Assembly (NCBI GenBank): GCA_003140075.1
Contig: PLIO01000070.1
Coordinates: 37,040 to 77,360, forward strand
Length of the DNA: 40,321 bases
Direction: 5' to 3'
Source: Acidobacteriaceae bacterium
Lineage (GTDB): Bacteria > Acidobacteriota > Terriglobia > Terriglobales > Acidobacteriaceae
Numbering within the stretch: position 1 is the first letter of the stretch; every line of letters starts with the position of its first letter. The notes below the pieces were generated by a model. That model was not told where the DNA came from, did not search any database, and worked only from the letters and a program-made list of their open reading frames with translations. This document shows positions 25,006 through 32,089 of this stretch, in pieces. Both the position numbers and the translations under genes were made by a program.

Positions 25006-25530
25006 ATGAACGTACGGCGCTCCAATACGAGTCCACACTTGAGTCCGCGTCCGGCCAAAGCGGTATCGGCAGCGAGCGGCACTACTTTGCAAGAGGAGGA
25101 TTTTCTCCGGGTGATCTGGCACGAGAGAAAGCGGGCGGAACGCTCCCAGAAGCCCTGCCTTCTGATGCTGATCGAGATGGAAACCCAGTTTCCCTTCGAG
25201 CAGAGGGGCGAGCCGCTGCGGAAGATATTGTCCACCCTGGCCGCGACCACCCGAGAGACGGATGTGACCGGCTGGTACAAGGACGACAGCGTGATCGGCG
25301 TGATGTTCACGGAAATCACCGTCGAGGATGGAAGTTCGGTGGTGACGACCGTGATGAGCCGGGTGAGCGAAGCCCTGCGCAGCCGCCTGAGTGCGCAGCA
25401 ATTCAACCAGGTGAGCATCTGCTTCCATCTCTTTCCGGAGGAACGCGACGAGCGGATGGCGGCGACGCCGGGCAATCCGCCTCTGTATCAGGATCTGGCA
25501 ACGCGCGACGAGGCCGGGAGGCTGGTGTAA
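25006..25530 (+). CDS. Stand-alone degenerate GGDEF-like domain protein
   Basis: ATG 25006 with GGAGGA seven bases upstream gives 174 residues. The fold pattern matches GGDEF domains (HERKRAERSQKPCLLMLIEME, TRETDVTGWYKDDSVIGVMF, VMSRVSEALRSRL), but the catalytic GGDEF position reads YKDDS, so it should not make cyclic di-GMP. The same domain occurs as the N-terminal part of the sugar transferase at 28547-29683, where the shared stretch TRETDVTGWYK is identical and similarity continues over about 130 residues. It may act as a partner or ligand sensor of that enzyme; this is inference. The ATP-grasp gene starts 2 nt after its stop. Confidence 0.82.
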   Translation: MNVRRSNTSPHLSPRPAKAVSAASGTTLQEEDFLRVIWHERKRAERSQKPCLLMLIEMETQFPFEQRGEPLRKILSTLAATTRETDVTGWYKDDSVIGVMFTEITVEDGSSVVTTVMSRVSEALRSRLSAQQFNQVSICFHLFPEERDERMAATPGNPPLYQDLATRDEAGRLV

Positions 25531-25532
25531 GA

Positions 25533-26768
25533 GTGAAGCCCACCGTCCTGATTGCGACGACGTCGCGCTGGTTCCCGACGGCCCGCCTGGCCATGGCATT
25601 GGCCCACGCGGGGTGTACCGTGGACGCCGTCTGCCCGGCCCGCCATCCGCTGCGCAGGATGAGAGCAGTGCGCCGAACCCATGCCTACCGGGGCCTCATG
25701 CCGTTGCAGTCGTTTGCGCGCGCGGTGGCAGCAGCGCAGCCGGACTTCATTCTTCCCGGCGATGACCTTGCGACCACTCACTTGCACCAGCTCTACGATC
25801 AGGAGCGGCAACGGGGTGAGGCCGGGCGATCGACTTGCGCGCTGATCGAGCGCTCCCTGGGTGCGCCGGAAGGGTTCCCGGTGGTGTATTCGAGAACCGC
25901 TTTCATCGATCTGGCGCGGAAGGCGGGCATGCGGGCTCCCAGAACCGAAGTGATCGCGAACCTCAATGACCTCAGAAAATGGGTGGCCAAGGTGGGGCTT
26001 CCGACGGTGCTGAAGGCCAACGGCACCTCCGGCGGCAACGGCGTCCGGGTCGTTCATACTCTCGAAGAGGCCGAACATGCCTTTCGCGCCCTGCAGTCTC
26101 CTCCTCTTCTGGCCCGGGCAGTAAAGCGGGCTCTGGTCGATCAGGACAAGACGCTGGTCTGGTCCTCTCTGCTGCGCCGCCGATCGGTGGTGAACGCCCA
26201 GGAATTTGTGGCTGGCCGCGAAGCGACCAGTGCGGTCGCCTGCTGGCAGGGCAACGTTCTGGCGGGCCTGCATTTCGAAGTGATCCACAAGCGGGATGCG
26301 GCCGGGCCATCGAGCGTTCTGCGCCTGATCGAGAACGCGGAAATGTCCGCCGCCGCCGAGAAAATAGCCGGCCGGCTGCAACTTTGCGGGCTGCACGGTT
26401 TCGACTTCATGCTGGAGGCGCACAGCGGAAACGCGCACCTGATCGAAATCAATCCGCGCGCCACGCAAGTCGGACACCTCGCGCTGGGGCCCGGACGGGA
26501 CTTGCCTGCGGCTTTGTGTGCCGCGCTGTCGGGGGAACCCGTCCATGCGGCTTCGAAGGTGACCGAGAGCGACACCATCGCCCTGTTCCCCCAGGAGTGG
26601 ATGAGGGATCCGGCCAGTGAGTATCTGACCTCGGGCTATCACGATGTTCCCTGGGAGGAGCCGGAGCTGATTCGCGCCTGCGTGGGGAAACGCTGGAAGC
26701 AGAAGCTTCCCCATCCGAAAGAGAATCCGGCGCCGAGCCTGTCGCCGGTCCGCCTGCCCCGTCTATGA
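25533..26768 (+). CDS. ATP-grasp domain protein (carboxylate-amine/thiol ligase-like)
   Basis: GTG 25533 follows the previous stop by 2 nt, with GGGAGG about ten bases upstream, giving 411 residues. The N-terminal part (about 1-120) is a Rossmann-like pre-ATP-grasp region (VLIATTSRWFPTARLAMALAHAG, DFILPGDDLATTHLHQLYD). The central ATP-grasp fold has LPTVLKANGTSGGNGVRVV and the metal-binding LIEINPRATQVGHLALG near 305-320. Such enzymes join a carboxylate to an amine or other nucleophile through an acyl phosphate. The substrate is unknown; polysaccharide or amino-acid modification is suggested by the neighbours (aspartate kinase next, FemAB-like downstream). The stop overlaps the aspartate kinase start (ATGA). 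Confidence 0.85.
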   Translation: MKPTVLIATTSRWFPTARLAMALAHAGCTVDAVCPARHPLRRMRAVRRTHAYRGLMPLQSFARAVAAAQPDFILPGDDLATTHLHQLYDQERQRGEAGRSTCALIERSLGAPEGFPVVYSRTAFIDLARKAGMRAPRTEVIANLNDLRKWVAKVGLPTVLKANGTSGGNGVRVVHTLEEAEHAFRALQSPPLLARAVKRALVDQDKTLVWSSLLRRRSVVNAQEFVAGREATSAVACWQGNVLAGLHFEVIHKRDAAGPSSVLRLIENAEMSAAAEKIAGRLQLCGLHGFDFMLEAHSGNAHLIEINPRATQVGHLALGPGRDLPAALCAALSGEPVHAASKVTESDTIALFPQEWMRDPASEYLTSGYHDVPWEEPELIRACVGKRWKQKLPHPKENPAPSLSPVRLPRL

Positions 26769-28396
26769 AAACTTCCGCCCATCATCGTCCGGCGCGCAGC
26801 GGCTTTCAAAGCCGGCATTTCCTGCAGCATCCTGCAGGGCCGGATCAGGAGCGTGCGCAAGAACAGGAAGAAGTTCGCCGCTCCCTGCGGAAGCCGATTC
26901 GGATCCTGAAATTTGGCGGGACATCAGTAGGCGACGCCGCGGCGATCGGCAAGGTGGTGGAAATTATCCGGGATGCAGTGCGGCAGAGTCACGTGGTCGC
27001 GGTGGTCTCCGCAATGAGCGGCGTGACCAACCAACTGGTTGCAGCCGCCAATCAAGCCGAGGCAGGCGACTACCAGACAGTGACGGCGATTCTCGGAGAA
27101 CTGCGCCAGCGGCACACCGCAGCGGCCAGTTCATTGATCCATTCGACAGCGGAGCGGAGCGCGATCGACCGGAAGGTGACGAGTTTGTTGCAGGAAGCCG
27201 ACCGCCTGTGCCAGGGTACGATGCTGCTTGGCGAGTTGACCCCGCGGGCGCGCGATGCCATATCGAGCCTGGGTGAGCGCCTGTCTGCGCCTCTGGTCGC
27301 CGCGGCGCTGGCCGAAGGCGGAGTGGCCAGTGCGGCGATCGAAGCCACGCAACTGGTCGTCACTGACTCCTGCCACGGTGCCGCCGACCCGCTGATGGAT
27401 TTGACGCGGGAGCGCTGCCATACCGGGCTGCAGCCACTTTTGGAACAGGGCATGGTCCCGGTGGTGACCGGCTTCATCGGCGCCACGCCGGAAGGCGTAC
27501 TCACCACTCTCGGCCGCGGCGGCTCGGATTATTCCGCGACCATCCTGGGAGCGGCGCTGCACGCGGACGAGGTTATCATCTGGACGGATGTGGACGGTCT
27601 GCAAACCGCCGACCCGCGCTTGGTGCCCGGGGGACGCACGATCCCGGAAATTTCCTATCGCGAGGCGGCCGAACTGGCCTACTTCGGCGCCAAGGTTCTG
27701 CATCCGAAGACTCTGCGTGCGGTCATGGCGCTCGGAATTCCGCTCTGGATTCGCAACACCTTCGCTCCGGAACGGCCGGGAACGAAGATCACGCCCGCAG
27801 GCCCCCCGAGCGTTGCCGCAGTGAAGGCGCTCACCGCCAGCAGCGACGTGGCCTTGATCCAGGTTGGCGGTCCGGGCCTGGCCGAGGTACAAGACGTTCT
27901 GGGGCGCACGTTCCGCACCGCCGCGGCGGTGCGAGCCGATGTGCTGCTGATCTCGCAAGCCTCGTCGCAGAACGACCTGTGCCTGGTGATTTCATCCGCA
28001 CTCGGCAAGTGCCTGGTCGAAGCGCTGTGGCATGAGTTTGCGCATGACCTGGCGCATGCATCCACCAACCACATCACCCTCGACGCGACGGTGGCGATGG
28101 TTACGCTCGTCGGTCAAAACATGAAATCTGTTCCCGGAATGGTCGGCCGTGCGTTCGGAGCGCTGGGCCGGGAAAACGTGAACATCGTTGCGATCGCACA
28201 GGGCTCCTCGGAGTGCACCCTCTCGTTCGTGGTAGCGAAAAAAGACGTGAACGTGGCGCTGGCCAGCATCCATCAGGAATTCCGGCTGGGGAACCCCTTA
28301 AGCATGGCGACGGCCGCAACCACGGGCGAGCGGGAGAACTACTATCCGCCGCGCCCGCCGATGGAGACCAGCTTCCATCCCAATCAGGAACAGTAG
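26765..28396 (+). CDS. lysC: Aspartate kinase (ThrA/LysC-like, ACT domains) inside the exopolysaccharide operon
   Basis: The 543-residue protein phosphorylates the beta-carboxylate of aspartate, the first step to lysine, threonine, methionine and diaminopimelate. It shows KFGGTSVG (49-56), GRGGSDYSATILGAAL, IWTDVDGLQTADPR and LAYFGAKVLHPKT of the kinase domain, and tandem ACT regulatory domains with VGQNMKSVPGMVGRAFGALG near the C-terminus. It resembles the kinase half of ThrA but has no homoserine dehydrogenase part. The first 45 residues are a His/Gln/Arg-rich extension without family counterpart; no other start codon lies between ATG 26765 and the kinase motif, and the ATGA overlap with the ATP-grasp gene supports it. 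An amino-acid biosynthetic enzyme here is unexpected: it may supply aspartyl phosphate or a derived amino acid for polymer decoration, or simply be a displaced copy. Confidence 0.92.
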   Translation: MKTSAHHRPARSGFQSRHFLQHPAGPDQERAQEQEEVRRSLRKPIRILKFGGTSVGDAAAIGKVVEIIRDAVRQSHVVAVVSAMSGVTNQLVAAANQAEAGDYQTVTAILGELRQRHTAAASSLIHSTAERSAIDRKVTSLLQEADRLCQGTMLLGELTPRARDAISSLGERLSAPLVAAALAEGGVASAAIEATQLVVTDSCHGAADPLMDLTRERCHTGLQPLLEQGMVPVVTGFIGATPEGVLTTLGRGGSDYSATILGAALHADEVIIWTDVDGLQTADPRLVPGGRTIPEISYREAAELAYFGAKVLHPKTLRAVMALGIPLWIRNTFAPERPGTKITPAGPPSVAAVKALTASSDVALIQVGGPGLAEVQDVLGRTFRTAAAVRADVLLISQASSQNDLCLVISSALGKCLVEALWHEFAHDLAHASTNHITLDATVAMVTLVGQNMKSVPGMVGRAFGALGRENVNIVAIAQGSSECTLSFVVAKKDVNVALASIHQEFRLGNPLSMATAATTGERENYYPPRPPMETSFHPNQEQ

Positions 28397-28546
28397 ACCG
28401 ACCCACGGGCAGCCGAAACCCAACCCAGCGAAAATAATCCTCTCCCTGCAGATTTTCAGAAACCACCCTGCCCAAATGTCCAAGCTACCTGCTCGACCAT
28501 TCGCTGCTTCATCGGACAAAGTGGAGCAGCGCCAGGGAGACAAGTT

Positions 28547-29683
28547 GTGAAGTTAAATCGATCCCATGCGTCTGTGGCTTCGCCACAGCTTCGGTCTACA
28601 CCGGCTCAAACCTTCAGCGTCCTGAGTGAAGAGTCCTTTCATCGCATGATTGCGCTCGAGAGAAAACGAACCGAGCGCTCGGGGCAACCCTTTCTGCTGA
28701 TGCTGCTGGACGCGGGAAACTGCCTGCCTTCCGACAAAACCGGAAAGGTGCTGGCCCGCATCCTTGCTGCCCTGTCGTTGTCGACGCGCGAGACCGATGT
28801 GACGGGTTGGTACAAGGAGCATTCCGTCGTGGGAGTCATGTTCACCGACATCAGCGCCGAAGACCGGGAATCGATTGTGGGCACGATGATGAGCCGGGTG
28901 AGCGAGACCCTGCGCAACAATTTGAGCCTGGAGAAATTCAGCCAGGTCAGCATTTCGATGCACGTTTTCCCGGAGGCCTGGGATCAGGAGAGCACCCACG
29001 GCAACCCGACTCTCTATCCCGACTTTGTAAACCGCCACCGGACGCAGAAGTTCGGCCGCATGGCCAAGCGCGGCATGGACATCGCGGGCAGCGCGGCTGC
29101 GCTGGTCCTGTTATCTCCCGTTTTTCTGGTGGTCGCGGTGCTGGTCAAGCTAAGTTCCGAGGGGCCGGTTCTGTTCCGGCAGGAGCGGCTTGGGCAATTC
29201 GGCGAGCCCTTCACGTTCCTCAAATTCCGCTCGATGTATGCCAATAACGACCGCAAAATCCATCAGGAGTTCATGAAGCGGGTCATCAAAGGCGATCACG
29301 ACGGCCGGGCGGAGGGAGGGAACAAGTCGGTGTACAAGATGACCAACGACCCGCGCATCACCAAGATCGGATCGATTCTGCGCCGCACCAGCCTGGACGA
29401 ACTGCCGCAATTTATCAACGTGTTGCGGGGGGAAATGTCGCTGGTGGGGCCGCGACCGCCGATCGCCTACGAATGCCATGAATATGACATCTGGCATCGC
29501 CGCCGGGTGCTCGAAGTCAAGCCGGGAATCACCGGCCTGTGGCAGGTCCGGGGACGGAGCCGGGTGCGCTTTGACGACATGGTGCGTCTGGATCTGCAGT
29601 ACGTGCGTACCTGGTCGCTGTGGCTGGACGTGCAAATCCTGGCGCAGACGCCCAGAGCCTTATTTAGCGATGACGCCTTTTAG
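28547..29683 (+). CDS. Undecaprenyl-phosphate sugar transferase with N-terminal degenerate GGDEF-like domain
   Basis: GTG 28547 with AGGGAGA upstream gives 378 residues. The N-terminal roughly 160 residues repeat the degenerate GGDEF-like domain of the small protein encoded at 25006-25530 (ERKRTERSGQP, TRETDVTGWYKEHSVVGVMF). The C-terminal part (about 165-378) is a bacterial sugar transferase: one membrane helix (AALVLLSPVFLVVAVLVKL), then GPVLFRQERLG, FLKFRSMY, LRRTSLDELPQFINVLRGEMSLVGPRPP and KPGITGLWQVRGR. It should start each repeat unit by moving a sugar-1-phosphate onto undecaprenyl phosphate. The usual membrane N-terminus of WbaP-like initiators is replaced by the GGDEF-like domain, which may confer control by a nucleotide or by the small homologue. 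Confidence 0.92.
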   Translation: MKLNRSHASVASPQLRSTPAQTFSVLSEESFHRMIALERKRTERSGQPFLLMLLDAGNCLPSDKTGKVLARILAALSLSTRETDVTGWYKEHSVVGVMFTDISAEDRESIVGTMMSRVSETLRNNLSLEKFSQVSISMHVFPEAWDQESTHGNPTLYPDFVNRHRTQKFGRMAKRGMDIAGSAAALVLLSPVFLVVAVLVKLSSEGPVLFRQERLGQFGEPFTFLKFRSMYANNDRKIHQEFMKRVIKGDHDGRAEGGNKSVYKMTNDPRITKIGSILRRTSLDELPQFINVLRGEMSLVGPRPPIAYECHEYDIWHRRRVLEVKPGITGLWQVRGRSRVRFDDMVRLDLQYVRTWSLWLDVQILAQTPRALFSDDAF

Positions 29684-29727
29684 TCTCGGGATGTTTCCCG
29701 CCAGTGAGGTGGGCACCATTTACCCCC

Positions 29728-29748
29728 ACGATCAGCTCGGTTGATCGT
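29728..29748. other. Short hairpin between sugar transferase and FemAB-like genes
   Basis: ACGATCA-GCTCGGT-TGATCGT is a 7-bp perfect stem with a 7-nt loop, 45 nt after the sugar-transferase stop. There is no T-tract; a processing or partial termination role is possible. Confidence 0.35.
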
Positions 29749-29786
29749 CGCACCCTATGCGTTTGTAGTTTGAGGAGAAGAATACC

Positions 29787-30908
29787 CTGACCGCGACCTC
29801 TGTAGTTGAGTGCCGGAGCCGTGCCGAACAGACACTATCGATTGTTGAGCCCAAGGCAGCCTATTGCATCGAGCCCTTGAGTGACCGTCGCTGGGAGGAA
29901 TTTGTGGGGAGACATCCCCGGGCCTCCGTGTTTCACTCTTCGGCATGGCTGCAGGCGCTTTCCCGCACCTACGGATACCAGCCGATCGTGTATACGACGT
30001 CTCCGTCCGGCCAGGAACTGCGCAACGGCATGGTGTTTTGCCGAGTGGAGAGCTGGCTCACCGGGCGGCGGCTGGTTTCGCTGCCCTTCTCGGATCACTG
30101 CGAGCCTCTGGTAGACACGGCAGACGCACTGGACGCCATGGCGTCCGCTCTGGAGCAGGAATGCCGTGGCAGGCAATGGCGTTATGTAGAAGTCCGGCCT
30201 CTGCAGCGGTTCGAAATGGCGACTTCCCTGGCGCATGCCACCGTACCCTACACTTTTCATCAGCTTGATCTCCGGCCGGACCTCAATGTGCTGTTTGGCA
30301 ACTGCCACAAGAATTCGACCCAGAGGAAAATTCTCCGGGCGGAGCGCGAAGGTCTGCAGTATCGCGAAGGAGCCACGGAAGAGTTGCTGGATGCCTTTTA
30401 CCGGCTGCATACCATCACCCGGCAACGGCACCAGCGTCCGCCCCAGCCCCGCAAATGGTTTGTCAATTTGCGGGAGAGCTTTGGGGATGCGCTCAAGATT
30501 CGGGTGGCGTTCCAGGGCGAGCGGCCGGTAGCGGCCGTGCTGACCATCCGCCACAAGGATACTCTGGTGTATAAGTACGGCGGCAGCGACTCCCGCTTCA
30601 ACAATCTCGGCGGCATGCATTTCCTGCTCTGGCGAGCGATCCAGGAGGGAAAAGCAGCGGGGCTGCATTTCTTCGACTTTGGGCGGACCGAAGCCGCTCA
30701 GCATGGGCTCATCACCTTCAAGAAACGATGGGGCACCACGCAGTCCAGTCTCACTTATTTCAGGTACGGCCTTTCGGACGACATCAGCCACATGTTCGAG
30801 GCGTCCGGTGCAAGCTGGAAATCCAGAGTGGCGAAGTACTTGCTCGCCCACATGCAGCCTCGCGTTCTTTCTTTCGCGGGCCGGGTTCTGTACCGGCACG
30901 TGGGATAG
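29787..30908 (+). CDS. FemAB-like GNAT acyltransferase, PEP-CTERM/XrtA-system type
   Basis: The protein has a FemAB-like double-GNAT layout: RRWEEFVGRHPRASVFHSSAW near the N-terminus, QRKILRAEREGLQY, the RQRHQRPPQP segment, VAAVLTIRHKDTLVYKYGGS, and LHFFDFGRTEAAQHGLITFKKRWG near the C-terminus. Homologues add amino acids from aminoacyl-tRNA to cell-wall peptides; in PEP-CTERM loci the acceptor is not known. The frame has no ATG or GTG at its start. A CTG at 29787 follows GAGGAGAAG at the right distance and keeps the first beta-strand (AAYCIEPL), giving 373 residues. The TTG at 29877 would cut that strand and has no ribosome site. I therefore favour CTG, though automatic callers would use TTG (343 residues). 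Confidence 0.85.
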   Translation: MTATSVVECRSRAEQTLSIVEPKAAYCIEPLSDRRWEEFVGRHPRASVFHSSAWLQALSRTYGYQPIVYTTSPSGQELRNGMVFCRVESWLTGRRLVSLPFSDHCEPLVDTADALDAMASALEQECRGRQWRYVEVRPLQRFEMATSLAHATVPYTFHQLDLRPDLNVLFGNCHKNSTQRKILRAEREGLQYREGATEELLDAFYRLHTITRQRHQRPPQPRKWFVNLRESFGDALKIRVAFQGERPVAAVLTIRHKDTLVYKYGGSDSRFNNLGGMHFLLWRAIQEGKAAGLHFFDFGRTEAAQHGLITFKKRWGTTQSSLTYFRYGLSDDISHMFEASGASWKSRVAKYLLAHMQPRVLSFAGRVLYRHVG

Positions 30909-30924
30909 GCCGATGGGGTTAAGC

Positions 30925-30956
30925 GATTAAGAGATTAAGAGACCGGGATTAAGAGA
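30925..30956 (+). repeat. Three copies of GATTAAGAGA between FemAB-like and GT2 genes
   Basis: GATTAAGAGA occurs at 30925-30934, 30933-30942 and 30947-30956, the first two overlapping by two bases. The array follows the FemAB-like stop by 16 nt. It may be a slippage product or a protein- or RNA-binding site. Confidence 0.6.
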
Positions 30957-30994
30957 TTAGAAATGACTTACGGTTTCGACGAATCGAGTTCCAG

Positions 30995-32038
30995 ATGTCA
31001 AGGTCAAGAATGTCACAGATGATAGCCGAATCGAATCCGCTGCCGCAGCTGCGGCCCCGGTCGCAGACTGGTCCCGCGCAGGTTGCGGTGGTCATCGTGG
31101 TGTGGAACGCCAAGCGGTATGTGGTGGAGTGTCTCGAATCCTTGCGCGAGCATTGCGGCGAGGTGTGCCCGGAAGTGATCGTCGTCGATAACGCTTCGAG
31201 CGACGGAACTCCGGAGCTGGTGGCGGAAATGTTTCCGGAAGCGAAGCTGATTCGCAACCCGGAGAACTTTGGCTTCGCCAAGGCCAACAACATCGGGATC
31301 GCGCAGACCTCGGCGGATTACATCTGCCTGGTGAATTCGGACGTAAAGTTTCTGGACGATTGCATTTCGCCCATGGTCCGCTACCTGTCGGAGCATCCCG
31401 GGGTGGGCATGCTGGGACCGAAGATGCTGGCGGCAAGCGGAGAAGTACGACGCTCGACCATGCGCTTTCCCACTGTCTGGAACAATTTCTGCCGGGCCAT
31501 CGGACTCGATTCCCTGTTCAAGAGGTCGCGCTCGTTTGGCGGGCTGTTGATGTCCGATTTCGATCATCAGACGACGGCGCCGGTGGAAGTGCTGAACGGC
31601 TGGTTTCTCGCGGTCTCCCGAACCGCAATCGAACGGGTCGGCCTGCTCGATCCGCAGTTTTTCATGTACGGAGAAGATGTCGACTGGTGCTATCGCTTCC
31701 GCCAGGCCGGAGAGAGAGTTGTTTTCTTCGCCGAAGCCGGCGCGATCCACTATGGCGGAGCGAGTTCCTCGAACGCGCCGCTGCGCTTCTATCTGGAGCT
31801 GTACCGGGCCACCTGGCAGTATTGGCGCAAGCATCACGGCGGCCTGGCTCGGCTGGGGTTTCTGGTGGCGTTTGCCATCCATCATTCGCTTCGCCTGCTG
31901 GGCTCGGCCTTTATTTATCTATGTGCGCCCTCGCAGCGGCCCAATACGGCGGCCCGCTTCAAGCGCAGCCTGGCCTGCCTGCAGTGGGTGGGCGCGGCCA
32001 AGTTCCGGCGCCTGGAGACCAGCGGGAAAGTCGCGTGA
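30995..32038 (+). CDS. Family 2 glycosyltransferase (WbbL/rhamnosyltransferase-like)
   Basis: The 347-residue protein has a GT-A fold: the nucleotide-binding strand VAVVIVVWNAKRYVVECLESL (about 30-50), VIVVDNASSDGTPEL, NFGFAKANNIGI, the metal-binding NSDVKF, and the acceptor-side motif FFMYGEDVDWCYRFRQAG typical of WbbL-like rhamnosyltransferases. The C-terminal 60 residues carry a hydrophobic or amphipathic segment that may touch the membrane. It should add a sugar to the lipid-linked repeat unit on the cytoplasmic side. ATG 30995 is used; ATGs at 31010 and 31019 are possible and the first has an AAGG upstream. The sugar donor cannot be told from sequence. Confidence 0.9.
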   Translation: MSRSRMSQMIAESNPLPQLRPRSQTGPAQVAVVIVVWNAKRYVVECLESLREHCGEVCPEVIVVDNASSDGTPELVAEMFPEAKLIRNPENFGFAKANNIGIAQTSADYICLVNSDVKFLDDCISPMVRYLSEHPGVGMLGPKMLAASGEVRRSTMRFPTVWNNFCRAIGLDSLFKRSRSFGGLLMSDFDHQTTAPVEVLNGWFLAVSRTAIERVGLLDPQFFMYGEDVDWCYRFRQAGERVVFFAEAGAIHYGGASSSNAPLRFYLELYRATWQYWRKHHGGLARLGFLVAFAIHHSLRLLGSAFIYLCAPSQRPNTAARFKRSLACLQWVGAAKFRRLETSGKVA

Positions 32039-32089
32039 TCAGAGGGATCACCCACCCTCCATCGGACCGTTTTAGCCTTCACCAAGATC

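Noticed and set aside
24468-26768. ATP-grasp gene as a 766-codon frame overlapping the kinase and the small GGDEF-like gene
   Set aside because: The upstream part is a shadow of two well-supported genes; GTG 25533 follows the previous stop and begins the fold.
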